A DNA stretch of 64,000 nucleotides from NCBI GenBank assembly GCA_013400975.1, contig WBMZ01000388.1:1-64000 (forward strand), in the 5' to 3' direction. This document shows positions 11,801-24,000 of the stretch, in pieces; the first letter of the stretch is position 1, and every line of letters begins with the position of its first letter. Both the position numbers and the translations under genes were made by a program. This DNA comes from Atrichornis clamosus. Lineage: Eukaryota; Chordata; Aves; Passeriformes; Menuridae. The notes beneath the pieces were generated by a model. The model made no database searches and was not told the DNA's origin. It saw only the letters and a program-made list of their open reading frames with translations.

Positions 11801-14800
11801 TCTCAGCACTTCAGTGTGCAAACCATGTAGCACATGCTACATGATTAGCACAGCTTTCTCAACAGAATATGTCTTTCTGCTATTAATTTTCTATGTCTGC
11901 TTCTTTTACATTCTCTTTGTACTTCCTGTCCTCAGCATAAAATATTAAAATGTAGGGTCAATACTAGAAATCCATGTATATAAACTTAAATCCAGTGCCT
12001 AGAGAAAGAAGAAAGAAATAATGTGCAGTGTAAAGTTTATGCCCAATGTAAACAAGCAACTATTATCTTGCCTATCAAAGTTCAAGGATAAAAACCATGA
12101 CTTCTTTTTTTACACTGTATTTTACTGCAGGTTGAGAAAAGATAAAAACCTGTTGTGCTGTGGTAAAAACAAACATTTGGGAGCTATATTTTATAAAGGA
12201 AAATAAAATGGCTAACCTTAAAGTTTCTAGTGGGGTTTTTTTTCCCCCTCCTTTATCTAGATTTTAATCCAGGGCTATTCTCCCTCAGGGTAACTATTTT
12301 TTTCTTGGCTATTCAGTATCTGTAATAATTGTTTTACTTGTAGGAGAATCTAGGCTGTACAACAAAGGTGACAGATTTTCTGTTTTCCCTCCCTTTATAT
12401 GAAATACTTACATTGTTAATAAAGGAAATTATTCCTCTATACGGTTGGATCTAAAGAGAGAAATTCAATGCTACTGGTCCCATACTTTCCAGAACAGGGA
12501 TTTGAGGTAAAATTTAAGTTGGGCCAGCCAGCCAACCAACCAAAAATAGCTACAATGATTAATGTCATCTGTATTTTAACAAGTATGAGAAAAGACAGCA
12601 GATAGCAAAGGAGAAAATAAGAAATAGCTGAAATTAAAGAAAAAAAAAATTCTATTCCGTATTTACTAGTACAGTGAAAGGGTAGATGCTATCAGTATCC
12701 AAAAACCACTGACAGTTCAGACTTAAGTCCCTCCAATGTGTTTTCTCCAAATGTCACCTGTGTGCCCTTCATAATGTGTACTTGAAAATATATTTCAGAT
12801 TTTTTGGGGTGTATTTAAAATATGATCTTAATAAAGTTTTGAAATAAATATTTATCTGGTTCTCACAAAGTTTATTTTTCATTCATCCACTTGTTTAAAA
12901 ATAATTGTTATTAAGAAACAAAAGAACACAACAGAACACACAATATTTAGATGAAACCACAAAATCAGTGTGAAAATCTAAATCCCCCATGTCCTTAATC
13001 CTTGTCTGACTTAATATAATGAAGAACACTGACCAAGACCAAGGAAAAGAAGCCTGACCCTGATATTAGCCACAATCTATTAGCATTATTGTTATTGTGA
13101 AATACGTATTATTATTTCAGTGAAGATATATTTTATACACTCCCATTAAGTTCATCCTGGCTCCCCCACTATCATTTCAGAGAGGATTTGTCCCATTTCT
13201 TCCCAACCCTATCACCCTTCCTTGGTTCTGCTCTTTGGGTTTGAGAGCAGGTCAATCAGTGGGAATCCACTTAAAACTCCATTCTTTCCTTAAAAATCCC
13301 TTTCCTGTTGCTTAATCTGATATTTACCGTGAGGGGCATACCCCAGATTATCTAAACTATCAAACTACTGCTGAAGGACCAAGTCAAAATGAGGAAAATA
13401 GAGGGATACAAATGAACAACTTCCTGCTAGGTACACATTCAAAAAGGATTTTTGTATTACTTCCAGTCAGGAGCAGGAACAGAAATAACACCCGAAGAGT
13501 ACAAACCTTAATCAGCAGCATCTGCAGAGTTAATCTGTGTGCTTTGCTAGAACACAGCCCTACAGTTTTGTTAAAAATGGTATGTAGGTGCTGTTCACGT
13601 GTAAGGAGAGAGATGAAATAAAAGACTAACACCAATTTAAGATGTGAGCTAGAGTGCTTCTGTTAAGGTGAAATGATTAAAATGAATGCTTTGAAAGATT
13701 AGGTAAATCAAGTGGATTATGATTTTTTTTTTCTGTGCACACCTAAAGCTCCACAGAGTAGCAATGAATAGCAATTACAGAAACCTACAGGGAACAGTCC
13801 ACCATAACACTTATTGTGCCTCAATTCAGTCCTTGTTAAAAGAATCCCAGGTAGCCTTTCTGTCCTACTGTAATTTGTTTTGTTTTTCATCTTCATCCAG
13901 AACCCTTCCCTAATGCTTAGTTATTCACAAGGAAATCTCACCAGATTCAGTCACTTGCCTCCTCACTATCAAAATGTATAAATTTCTAACCTCCCTCTTT
14001 TTCCAGTGTCTTCCTCTCAGCTGTGTCTGCATCCTACAAACCATTTCAGCTGAAATAAATACACTGCTTTGTTACACACCTAAGTTTACAGAGGTATCAA
14101 CAACCTCACTCAGTGTCTTTCTCTTTATTTATCTAGGAAGTCAGAGTAGTCCTTAGATAGGAAATGAGATGTCAGATTTGCATCCATTGCACTAGAGGAT
14201 TTTTAAAGTAGAGGAGCATGAGGAGAAAAAAACCCCAAACATCTTATAATTCAATTCTCAGCATTCCAGACAAAGAGTACCTTTTAGGCAGGGGGAAAAA
14301 AGGTAGGATTAAATTTTTTCAGGCACAGGAAATTTATGAAAGAGGGCTTGGGTTGCCCCCCAAAACAAGCCATTTAATAAATGGGTGGTTTCAGCACTGC
14401 CTATGGGAAAGCTCCCAGGAGTTTAGAAATGTATCCTGACAGAGCACCATGCATCATCACACTGACATTTTGCTCTGTTTTCCATATTCTTCCCCTTGGA
14501 AAAGTTAAGAATAAGCAAGAGCTGTCCCTGTGCCACAGTGCATCGGGGTTTCCATGGCTTTGCCGCTCTCTGTGCGATGGAACTGCACTGCAGGATCTGT
14601 CCTCAGGCTTATAAAATGATACTCCAGCCTTCAGTGCCACTGCAGGGGACAGACTGCTTGCTAGTGCTACTTTGAAACAGCCTCAAAAACACAAAATAAC
14701 CTTCACAGTAAGGCTCAGCCATTTAATCATAAAGTCTATAATCAAGCAGACTACTCAACTGAGAATGCACATGGAGCCAGCTGGGAACAGAGGAGAAAAA

Positions 14801-16326
14801 CAACCTAAGCCTTGTTCAGGACTGTGAAGACACATACAGTGCAACCTTCAATTCCACCCCCCCTCCGAGAATCTATCTCAACATTAACCTAGAGATGAAA
14901 TTACTTTAGAAAATAGTTTCAAATCTCATAGACACCATAAAGCTTGTGAAAACACATGACTATTTCACCACAATGCTTCATGGACATTGCTGAATGCCCC
15001 TTTCACTGCCTGTTTCTTTTTGTAAACCAAATTCTGATACACTGCAGGGACAGGCAGTGGCATCCAGATGATTTATAATAGTTGAGGCTGTTTTCCTTTG
15101 TACCTTAACTATCCCTCTCCTTTCTCATCTTGCTCTTGAAGCGTTTGCTTAAACATGATTAGGTGGAATTTAATGGATGCCTCTCACAATACTAGAATAG
15201 CTGCTACAAGGTACGTATTTCCAGTGGCACCTCATTGCATTTTTCCATAGCTTGCAGCAACAGATGGACGCCTGTCTGTCCCATGTTCCAGGAATTTGGA
15301 AATAATAATCCCGAGCAGCAATTTTACTGGTCAGGTGTACCTTTTTTCAAACCAGTCCTTTCAACTTTTAAAGCCCAGAATGAACACCTGAAAATAGCTC
15401 ACCAATTTCTTTGTAAATGTTGTGGAGGGTGTCACCATTAAAGAAAAAGAACTATATTTGAACTGCATAAGAGATGATGGTGTATTATTGCATGACTCAG
15501 GCTTGATACATCTGAATTTAAGGAAATAGGAGCACTGAAGCTTCCTTCCTTTAAGTGTCCAAAGCACTTAGAGGAGAAGAAAGAACTATGTGTACCATAA
15601 AAGTCTCACACGCAACAAAAATTTCTATTCAACCAATAGAAGTCAGCTTATTTCTTTCACTTCTATGATTTAAGGCCCACATTTCCCTCTCACAATACAA
15701 CACAAAAACCCTTACAGCTATTTTATAGTAATACCAATAAGGGTCTATTTAAAATGAGCAAACAGGAATCCTGAGAACACAGAAGCACTGACTCAGGTTG
15801 AATCCACGTGCCTGAGTTACTAGTCCTTGTGCCAAGTTCCTTTCTATATTACTTTCAGTAAACACATTTAACACAACAGATTTGTCATGCCCTTAACCCT
15901 TGTGGATGACTATTTAGAGCTCTGCAGTAGTTGTGCTCTCAAGTGGCTGATAGGGGCAGATTTTTTCCTGTTAAAACCACTGTTATTCCACCTGTTCTTC
16001 ACACAGTTAATCTTTACACTCCTGTGTTATGCCTTATAACTTTCAAAAATTTCCTGGAATACTGACAGTAGCTTAAATACAGGACACATCATCTGATGAG
16101 AGGTCAGGTATCTCCAGAACTCCTCTGTGGTTCAAATGCTTTTCATCTGAAACTGATATTTTTCTAAAGGGAAATAAACTACTACTGCTTTCCTCTCTGA
16201 TATGTATATTGAGAGAGGTGTTTTTTTATATATGTTTCTTTTTAAGCTGCATCCATTCCAATGCCTCAATAAAAGAAAAGTATGTATCTCCAAAAGGACA
16301 GGAAACAGCTATTTACTAAGACCTTT
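8833..16326. other. Long stretch without a recognised gene or transposon
   Basis: AT-rich DNA. A short (CCAG/CCAA) tetranucleotide tract lies at 12523-12542. Open frames up to about 100 codons (8935-9234 minus, 10601-10891 plus) show no domain. I saw no LINE, LTR or RNA gene here, although decayed repeats without recognisable landmarks could be hidden. Confidence 0.45.
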
Positions 16327-16495
16327 GAATCACAGAATGTTTAGGGTTGGAAGGGACCTTAAACACTATCTTGTTCCAACCTCCTGCCACGGGCAGGGAC
16401 ACCTTCCACTACACCAGGTTGCTCCAAGCTCCATCCAACCTGGCCTTGGACACTTCCAGGGATGGGGCATTCACAAGTTCTCTGGGCAACCCTTA
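16327..16495 (-). mobile_element. CR1 LINE, 3' end fragment
   Basis: The plus strand shows the reverse complement of the avian CR1 3' terminus. It begins GAATCACAGAATG, continues AGGGTTGGAAGGGACC, then GGGCAGGGACACCTTCCACT, then TGGCCTTGGACACTTCCAGG, and ends at TCTCTGGGCAACCC. This covers the very end of ORF2 plus the 3' UTR, so the copy is heavily 5'-truncated, as is usual for CR1. Similarity to the remembered consensus is high, so it is a fairly young copy for this window. It is inactive because it lacks almost all of the reverse transcriptase. Confidence 0.93.
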
Positions 16496-19400
16496 GTAGT
16501 ATCCTGATCACTTTGGGAGTGACCTTCTTGTAGTTCTTTAAATTCACCCCAAAAAACCTTGCAGGAACACTTCAAAAGATGCAAAATATGTAATTATAAA
16601 AGCTGCAATACTGGTACTATAATACAGACAAATCTTCTGCAGGGGTTGTCAGTCAGACCTTTTTTTTTTTTCTCCATTGATCCAGCTATTTTTACAGTTT
16701 TTTATCATACCATTTCTAACATCATGTTTCCCTCCCTACTACGCCTTTTGCTTTTGGGTGATTTAAAAATGTTCATTGTGAACAGCTACTTTCAGTAAAA
16801 CAATCCATCATCCTTGACCACAATGATCATCAAGTGCCAACAAAGAAACCCTTTGAACTCAAAGACAACAGTTTAAAACTTCATTTTTTGTAAGGTCAGT
16901 TGCTAGTTAAGGTTTCTACTGAAATTTTATAGAAACCATTGTGATCTTTGTTTGGTGTTCTTAGTTGTTGGCCAAATGCTATTATCTCCCTCATCTTTCA
17001 GCCTGGGAAAGAAGGCTGTCTTGGTAAGCAATTAAAAAAAATTTCACGAATATCAGTCTGTAAAATCCATTTTAGTATGATGCTGATGAAATTTGCACTG
17101 TTCAACAGCTGTGAAGGTGGTTTCAAGGGTGAACGGTGATGTCATATTTAAAAACCAAACCAAGACAGATAAATAGTATAAACTGCTGAATTGAAATAAA
17201 GCGTCTCAAAACCCCAAGCAAATCACTATTTAGAGACGATCCATACACCATCATTTCAGATGACCATGCATTTTGTGTCATTACCTTGTGGCCAAGTGCA
17301 GTTTGAATTACCTGGAATACTGGTCCTATGAGGTAATTTGAAAACCAAAGAAAAGCAGACAGGAATCCAAGTCACTGTGGGAACGATGTGCACTGCACAC
17401 AGAGACTGGAATATAATGGTTTATTGATCTAAAAAATGCCTGCATGGGTAGAGGCCAATAGAATATGCAGAAATCTAAACTACAGACACATCAATATAAA
17501 TGAGTGAAATAGTAGCATTTGGTACTTCAGGCAAGTAATGCCCATGGAAACTCTAATGGAATTATAGGAATTACAAAGTAACTTGGCTGTAGTACCAGAA
17601 GGAAAGTTTTGATTGAAATTTTTCATCTCTTTTGCACATCAAAGTGGGCTGAATCATCTCAGGTTTCAATGACTATAAAATAAAATGTATTAGATGGCAG
17701 TTAGAGAGCTACACTGGCTCACTGGTAAGAGCAAACTAAGAACTTGATGGCAGTCTTCAAATAACCATTACAGCATTTGTAGTTTTGGCCAGCATTTTAG
17801 AAGCAAAATGGATTAATAAAACCTAAAAACTTCAAAAAGAAAGCTTTTGAAGAATGGCAACGAGGGTAAGATCCAGATTTTTATGGGGCACTATATCCAT
17901 ATAACCATATACTTGTAAAACACTTCGGGTAATATCATTTGGGTAAATTTTAATTTTCAGCAGAAAAAAATTGTAACAATTCAAAAAATCTATGATCAGT
18001 ATTTTCACTCAATCTGTAATCTAAAACATCTCTTTGCAGATAATATTTTTTGTATAAGTAGATCAATACATTTTGCATTATTAGACAAGGATACCAGCTG
18101 AGATGACCTGAACTTACTTTGTGTCACTAAAAGCAGCTAGACAAAGAAAGCTCTATTACCCACTAAAGAAACAAATTTCTTCCATTTGTTCTAAGTGCAG
18201 TCTACTATGTAAACCACATAAAACACCAATATGGCTCTCTCACAATACAAGGAGTGTGTCACTTTATATTGGGAATGATCACTACAGCACTTTTTGAAGC
18301 CCCAACTTAATAAGAAGCATCCATACCCATATTTAAGATACTTAAAATATTTTCTTGTACATCACTAAAGAGGATGGCAGGATGATGCATCTTAACTAAG
18401 ATGATTAAAATTAGTTGAGTGAATATTTCTCTTATAGTCCAAAAAAATTATACCTCCTTTGAGTCCTTGCCATTAGAATTAATTTTGACAGGAATGGTTA
18501 TCCAAGTTTGTAAACCCAAGTTCACTGAAGGCAAAAAAAAGGAAAGGATAAGTGACAACTTCACATTGCCTGCGGCCATCCAGTGGTGAGTGCATACTGA
18601 GGAAAAGGAAGGGTAAAGTAGCAAAATGAATTATCATGTACAAGCATCTGAAGAAAACGCCACCAGTGCTGACTGAGACAGCTCCGGCACGGGAAAATTA
18701 TCTGAGTGCTCAGGTCAAAGAAATAGGAAAAATAAGGATGCTGGGGATTACTAAAAATAAAGTGTTTACTGTAAAGCTGAGTTTGGTATTGATAACACCC
18801 CTGTCCACCAAATACCCACTGCTTCAGGACATGATTTGAAAACACCATCAAATGTAAGGTACGGATTGTTTTCTTCCAAACAAACTCCACTTGCCATATT
18901 TGAATTCCACCCAAGGAATTCATTAAGCTATATTGATTTATTGATACAAGAACCTGATCTAATTTGCATGTGTAAATTAGCAGGAATAACATTTCCCATT
19001 ACTTTGCTATATGGCTGGAATGACTATTTACTTAATTTCCTCCTGCACAGCTCTGGTTTTGCAAAATGCATTTGCAACCAAGGGTGTCATCTCAGATTTA
19101 GTTACACGTTACATATGCTTTATAAAAGGGTGAAGCAGTGCAAACATAAATATCTGGGAATTACAATTTCCTACCAGGCATAAGGCTCTCAGAACAGAAT
19201 GCATCAATCTGTTGGAGCATTTGAGTTTTTCCTCCATAGAAGTACTCGAGAAAGCTTATTTGAGTCTGTAATTTCTCTTCAGAGGAAAGTGTTTTCTGTT
19301 ATTTTTGGTACCATTTTCTTTAAATTGTCCGGTAGATATCTTGGTTCCAGTAGTTTATTATGGGAAGTGGGAGATGAAACTTACTTGAATATGAAGTAAA

Positions 19401-20329
19401 ACATCTGTTTTAAAAGCCTTTTTTTTTTATTACTAAAAAAAGAAATGGAGGTTTCAGTGCAGTTGGCTTCCTGTACTATGCAGTGGCAGCTGACCCAAAG
19501 GCTGCATTGTATTTCAAGGGGTCTGGTCCTTCAAAAATGTGACAAGGTATAGCAGGGCAACAAGCTCCTATCAGAAATTGACTTCCAAGAAGTGACTCAG
19601 TTATTTAATCTGAGATATGTAACTGCATAACTTTTATTTATTGTTCAGTAACTTGGAAAAGGATAAACAAGAAAGTAAGATAATACTAAGGCTCTGACTT
19701 TATACTTTAAATCATCAGAAAGCTGTTGTGAAAACAATTTAAATGACTGAAGACACTGTGGCTTTTTACTGATCTGTCCAAAACCCAGCAAGGTCACATC
19801 TGCTCTGAAGTGAAAATTGAACAGAATTCTTGTTTTTTTGCTGTACTAGGAAGCAATTCTTGGAATGCTTCATTTTCTTTTAAGTAAAATTTGCTAGGGA
19901 GCCATAACAGAGAAGAAATACAGACTATAAAACTCCCTTCGACAGTCAGGGTGTCAGAGAACTTGCATCACATCAATGTGTCAAATCAAAAGTTTATGGC
20001 AGCAAGAACAACAATCAAGTCACCAAATCTGGGTGGTTTGCACTTGGAGATTAAACAAGAAATAACAGTTATTTATGCATGGTATGCAGTGTCATGCTAA
20101 ACCACCTTGTTGGCAGAACACTAGGAGGTGACTAGAAAGACTCGAACAAAATTTACGGAAAATTTCCCCCGAGTTACTAACTAGGGAGATTTTGGAAACT
20201 ATATTAAAAAAACCAACCCAAAACCAGAATTAGCAAAGCCACAATAAATAGGATCTATTACATAGGAATCAACACATCTTATATAAATGCAAGGCATGTA
20301 TCAAAAACTGAATCATTACCTTTGTTGTC
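16496..20329. other. Stretch without a recognised gene
   Basis: AT-rich. It contains a run of 12 T at 16660-16671. Between 18540 and 19185 stops are scarce in several frames at once, with a 143-codon minus frame and 67- and 115-codon plus frames. Openness on both strands without any domain argues for chance rather than a gene. The part at 18880-19130 has an octamer ATTTGCAT (18962-18969) and several ATTA cores, a texture seen in conserved non-coding elements. Confidence 0.4.
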
Positions 20330-21015
20330 AATAACAGTATGAGTAAGAGAGGTGAGGTTAATACAACATACATGGATTTCCAAAAAGCCTTCTACAAGAA
20401 TCTTTTAAAAGTGTTTTCAAATAGGCTCAGCAATCATGAGAAGGAAGGTCCTCACATGAATAAAACGGCTGATTAAAAAAGGAAGATATTGAAGGTCAGT
20501 GTAAAAGCCATTTCTCTCTTCCAAGAAAGATACTCAGCAGTCTTACAGGATTTATGAGAAACCCTGGTGTTCAGCATGTTTTTAAGTTATCTGGAAAAAG
20601 GAGCAGAGTGTGATGACAAACTTTCAGGATGCTACTGTTATTCATGGTGGTAAAGATAGGAACTGACAGTGAAGAAGTGCAGAAAAACCTTGTAGCCAAG
20701 GAATGGAGTGAGATAATGGCAGATGAAATTCAGGAAGGGTAGTTGTAAAATGATGCACAAGGGAAAAAAAAATAATTTTAGTTACACAGTGATAAGCCAG
20801 CCACTAATGCGTAGGAACAGGATGTTAAGATCAGGGGAGATAGTGCTGTGAAAACATAAATCCAATACCCAGGAGGGTGAAAACAGACATGAACATGAGC
20901 AATTACTAAGAAAGGAACAAAAAAGCAAACAAAAATAGCATTAATTCCTTGTGCAAATGCACCATACTGCTGCATCTTTAAAATTGGGTGCAGTTTTGGT
21001 CTCTCCCTTGCAGTG
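20330..21015 (+). mobile_element. Ancient CR1/L2-clade LINE, decayed ORF2 fragment
   Basis: Landmarks of the non-LTR reverse transcriptase follow in the right order on the plus strand, in shifting frames. Near 20365-20390 is a YMDFQKAF box, equivalent to the catalytic motif A of the palm. Near 20590-20625 is LEKGAE followed by a damaged DDKLSG, the remnant of the FADDTK catalytic motif. Near 20700-20762 is WQMKF...CKMMHKG, like the W-MEFN-KCKVMHLG segment. At 20985-21005 is VQFWS, like the EYCVQFW segment near the end of ORF2. Stops and frameshifts interrupt all frames, so this is a dead relic. It is far more diverged than the other CR1 pieces here and may belong to an L2-like or an old CR1 lineage. 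Confidence 0.75.
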
Positions 21016-24000
21016 AGGATAATTCAGGATACAGAATGACTGCCGTGAAAGGACCAACTGGCTGCCCTACCTCTTCCTCAACCTCATGCAGATTGGTTAT
21101 TAACAGCTGTCCTTTCACTGCTGCAGTAAAAGAGATAATCATGGGAAGTTTAGAGCATCTTTCAGTGTTTTGAATGGTTGTTTGCTGCAGTGTGGAATCT
21201 TCTGATTTTAATAAGGGAGGGGAAAAAAAGCTCTTAAGCCTAAGGATTGTAACAAACAAGGAGAACTACTGGGAGTAATGACTGTAGTTCACTGTACAGA
21301 TACTGAAAAAAGCCAAACCAACCACTCTGCATGATTTTTTTTCCATGTAGTTGAAAGAACAACATACTGAAATTACAGGAAATGGCATTTAGAAATTACT
21401 AGTAATCTAACATTTTATTCTTCCCTGCTTATGGGTTAACCTTAGAAGTTGAAGGATAAATTGTTCCGTTGACCTGCATGGAATAACTATAGGGAACTTA
21501 AGCAGGAATTCAGATGACCAGAAATTAGGAACTAGTTGGATTTAATACTGCAGGGAATCAATCTATACAATACAGCAGTACAAAGGTATTCATTCTCAAG
21601 AAACCAAATGTTAGGGAATTAACAAAGTTCACAATCAGCTTGCAGTTGGATTTTTTTGTATAGGAACCAGTAAACTGGAACAGAACAATGCAGATAACAA
21701 TGTAATCCCATTTAGAGTGGTGCCACTCAAAAGCAGAAGTAACTGCCTTGCTACACTTGTTACCTTCTCTACATTCTGTCATTCCATTGCTTTTCCATGC
21801 TTGCATCCTAGAGCAGCAAGTTCTGTCAAGTGAACAAAACACTACCAAGGACTATAAGAAATTGAAAATTCTTTTCCCTTTTAACCAAAACAGCTATTTA
21901 TAAAAGAATATCTATTATAGATATCCCATGGTTCAAAAGAACCCCAAATTAAAATGTTAATACAAACAAATTATTTTAATAAATACAAGTAGAGCTACAC
22001 TAGCAATTTGTTACAGAAAGACCTAATAAATTGAAATTCATGTATAATACTGTTTTGTCAATAATATATTTTGGTAAAAAAAGTAATAACTAAGCTGGGG
22101 AAAGCTGAATGTTTTTATCAGAAAAGAGTGAATGCACACACAATGTAAAATGTGAGGAAGAAACAAAGCATCACTCCTCTCACTGAAGTTGGATGTTTTA
22201 AGCTTCAACAATCAATGTCACCTTTAGTACACTAATCAAATATGTATATAAATATATGTATATATCCACACACTTAGAAGAAGTATAGTAAATTATACAT
22301 GTATTCTTCATAGGCCGACTTCTCTTCCATCTCATTAAAGTGACTACTTTCCCCTCTTGTCCCCCCCTGCTAGGTGTAATAGTGTCTCTGCCTTCTGGCT
22401 AGGTGATAATTAAATCCCCAAAATAAGTGGCAAGTAGGTGGGAAAGAAACTATTTATGCTTATTCAAGAAGGAGTGGATCAATTAACACTTAATTTAGGA
22501 AGTTAGCTATTAAAAATTTAATCATAACTTGAATGCAATTCTGAACTTGCAGTCGCCTCCATCCATACCCCGTTGGTTTGGTTCTTTCTTTCAAGCCATA
22601 AGTCTCAAACAGGAATCTCTACTTGGAAATAGGAAAGTCAAAGAGGAAAAAGCTCAAAGCAACGATCTGAATCAAGGTCTATTTGCACCCAAAGATGATG
22701 ACACTAAAATACCTTGGATAAAAGAGATGCAAATACCTGCAGTGTCTGTGTTCAGGTACCTGGGAACACCAACAGGGATGGAAACACAAATTCTATTGAT
22801 ACACCTCTACCTATTAGTATGCCCTGAGAGCATTTGAGATTGTTCTGCAGTATAGGAAAAGTCCAGTGCAAAGTAACACTGGTTTGGCCACCTCACAACA
22901 AAAATAAATGGATGAAATAGAATTTGTAATTAAAGTTGTTCTTACTGCTCTCATCCTTGGCATAATTCCAGAAAATTCCGCTTTTGTGAAGGAGGTAAGT
23001 GCACATTTCACTTTAAAGTGCATAAGAAACATCATTGAATTAAATATTCCGTATACAAGAGGGGAGAAAAACAGGTTTCGGTAGAAAAGATAAAGTAATT
23101 AGTTTAAAAAAACCCCAACCAGTTTCCAGGAGCATCATCGGGGATTTGCATGCATTACCACTGAACAAGTACAGAAACAACACAGGCAGAAATAGAGGTT
23201 TGTTGGTCTAGTCTGGTCTCATCCAAGCAACAATAAATGACTCTACTACTGATAAGAAGCAGGTATTAACCAAACAGCAGCACAATTCTTTAAAACCTTA
23301 AATTATTCTAACTTGGCAACTTCAAAAGATCACAAACAGCAAAGAACTATTATTCAAATCTTAGTCATTAGAATTCACAGGGAACAGACCAATACTGCTA
23401 TCAAAAATATTGAAAATATGCATGGCATGCAATTCTCAATCTCTTTAAGTTCATTTCTTCTGCTGAAGTTGTTGAATGACAGACATAAAAGTGTGAATAA
23501 AATCTTTTCAAGAATATCTCTCCTCTTAGTTGGAATGGTTGTAGCTAATCCTCCCGTAAGACTAAAGATCCAAGAATGTTATCACAAACCTAAAATCTCA
23601 GAAGTCCTCACCACATGTTTCATAAAGGAGCTTTTCTAGTCAGAAAAAAAAAAAAGAGGGAAGGAGAGGGAAGAAGCAAGTGATATTTTTCTGCTCTTTG
23701 GTTGCCATTTGGAAACCAGCTAAACGCCAGTAGCTTGGAAAGCTGAATGTAGGTAATTGAGCTTCAGTATAAATTGCCCTTTCCCCAAAGGACCACCCAG
23801 ATTCCCAGACTATCTCAGGTCAAGCTTCTCTTTACTTCAGTGCTTTGAGCAGCAAGTTCCATCTTCTGTCAGGGATTCGTTACGACCAGAAGCTCGGAGT
23901 CCCGTGAAACTGTCAAAAATTCCCCATAAGAAAGCATTCTGAACCACTGAGCTTTTAACAAACAGTGCATTCCTTCCCCACAAGGGTAAATGTAACAACA

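Noticed and set aside
18561..18992. 143-codon minus-strand open frame, the longest in the window.
   Set aside because: No recognised domain or repeat, composition dominated by AT-rich codons, and overlapping open plus-strand frames suggest low stop density by chance.
21908..21924. ATATCTA/TAGATAT hairpin with 3-nt loop.
   Set aside because: Short AT-only arms, expected by chance many times in AT-rich DNA.
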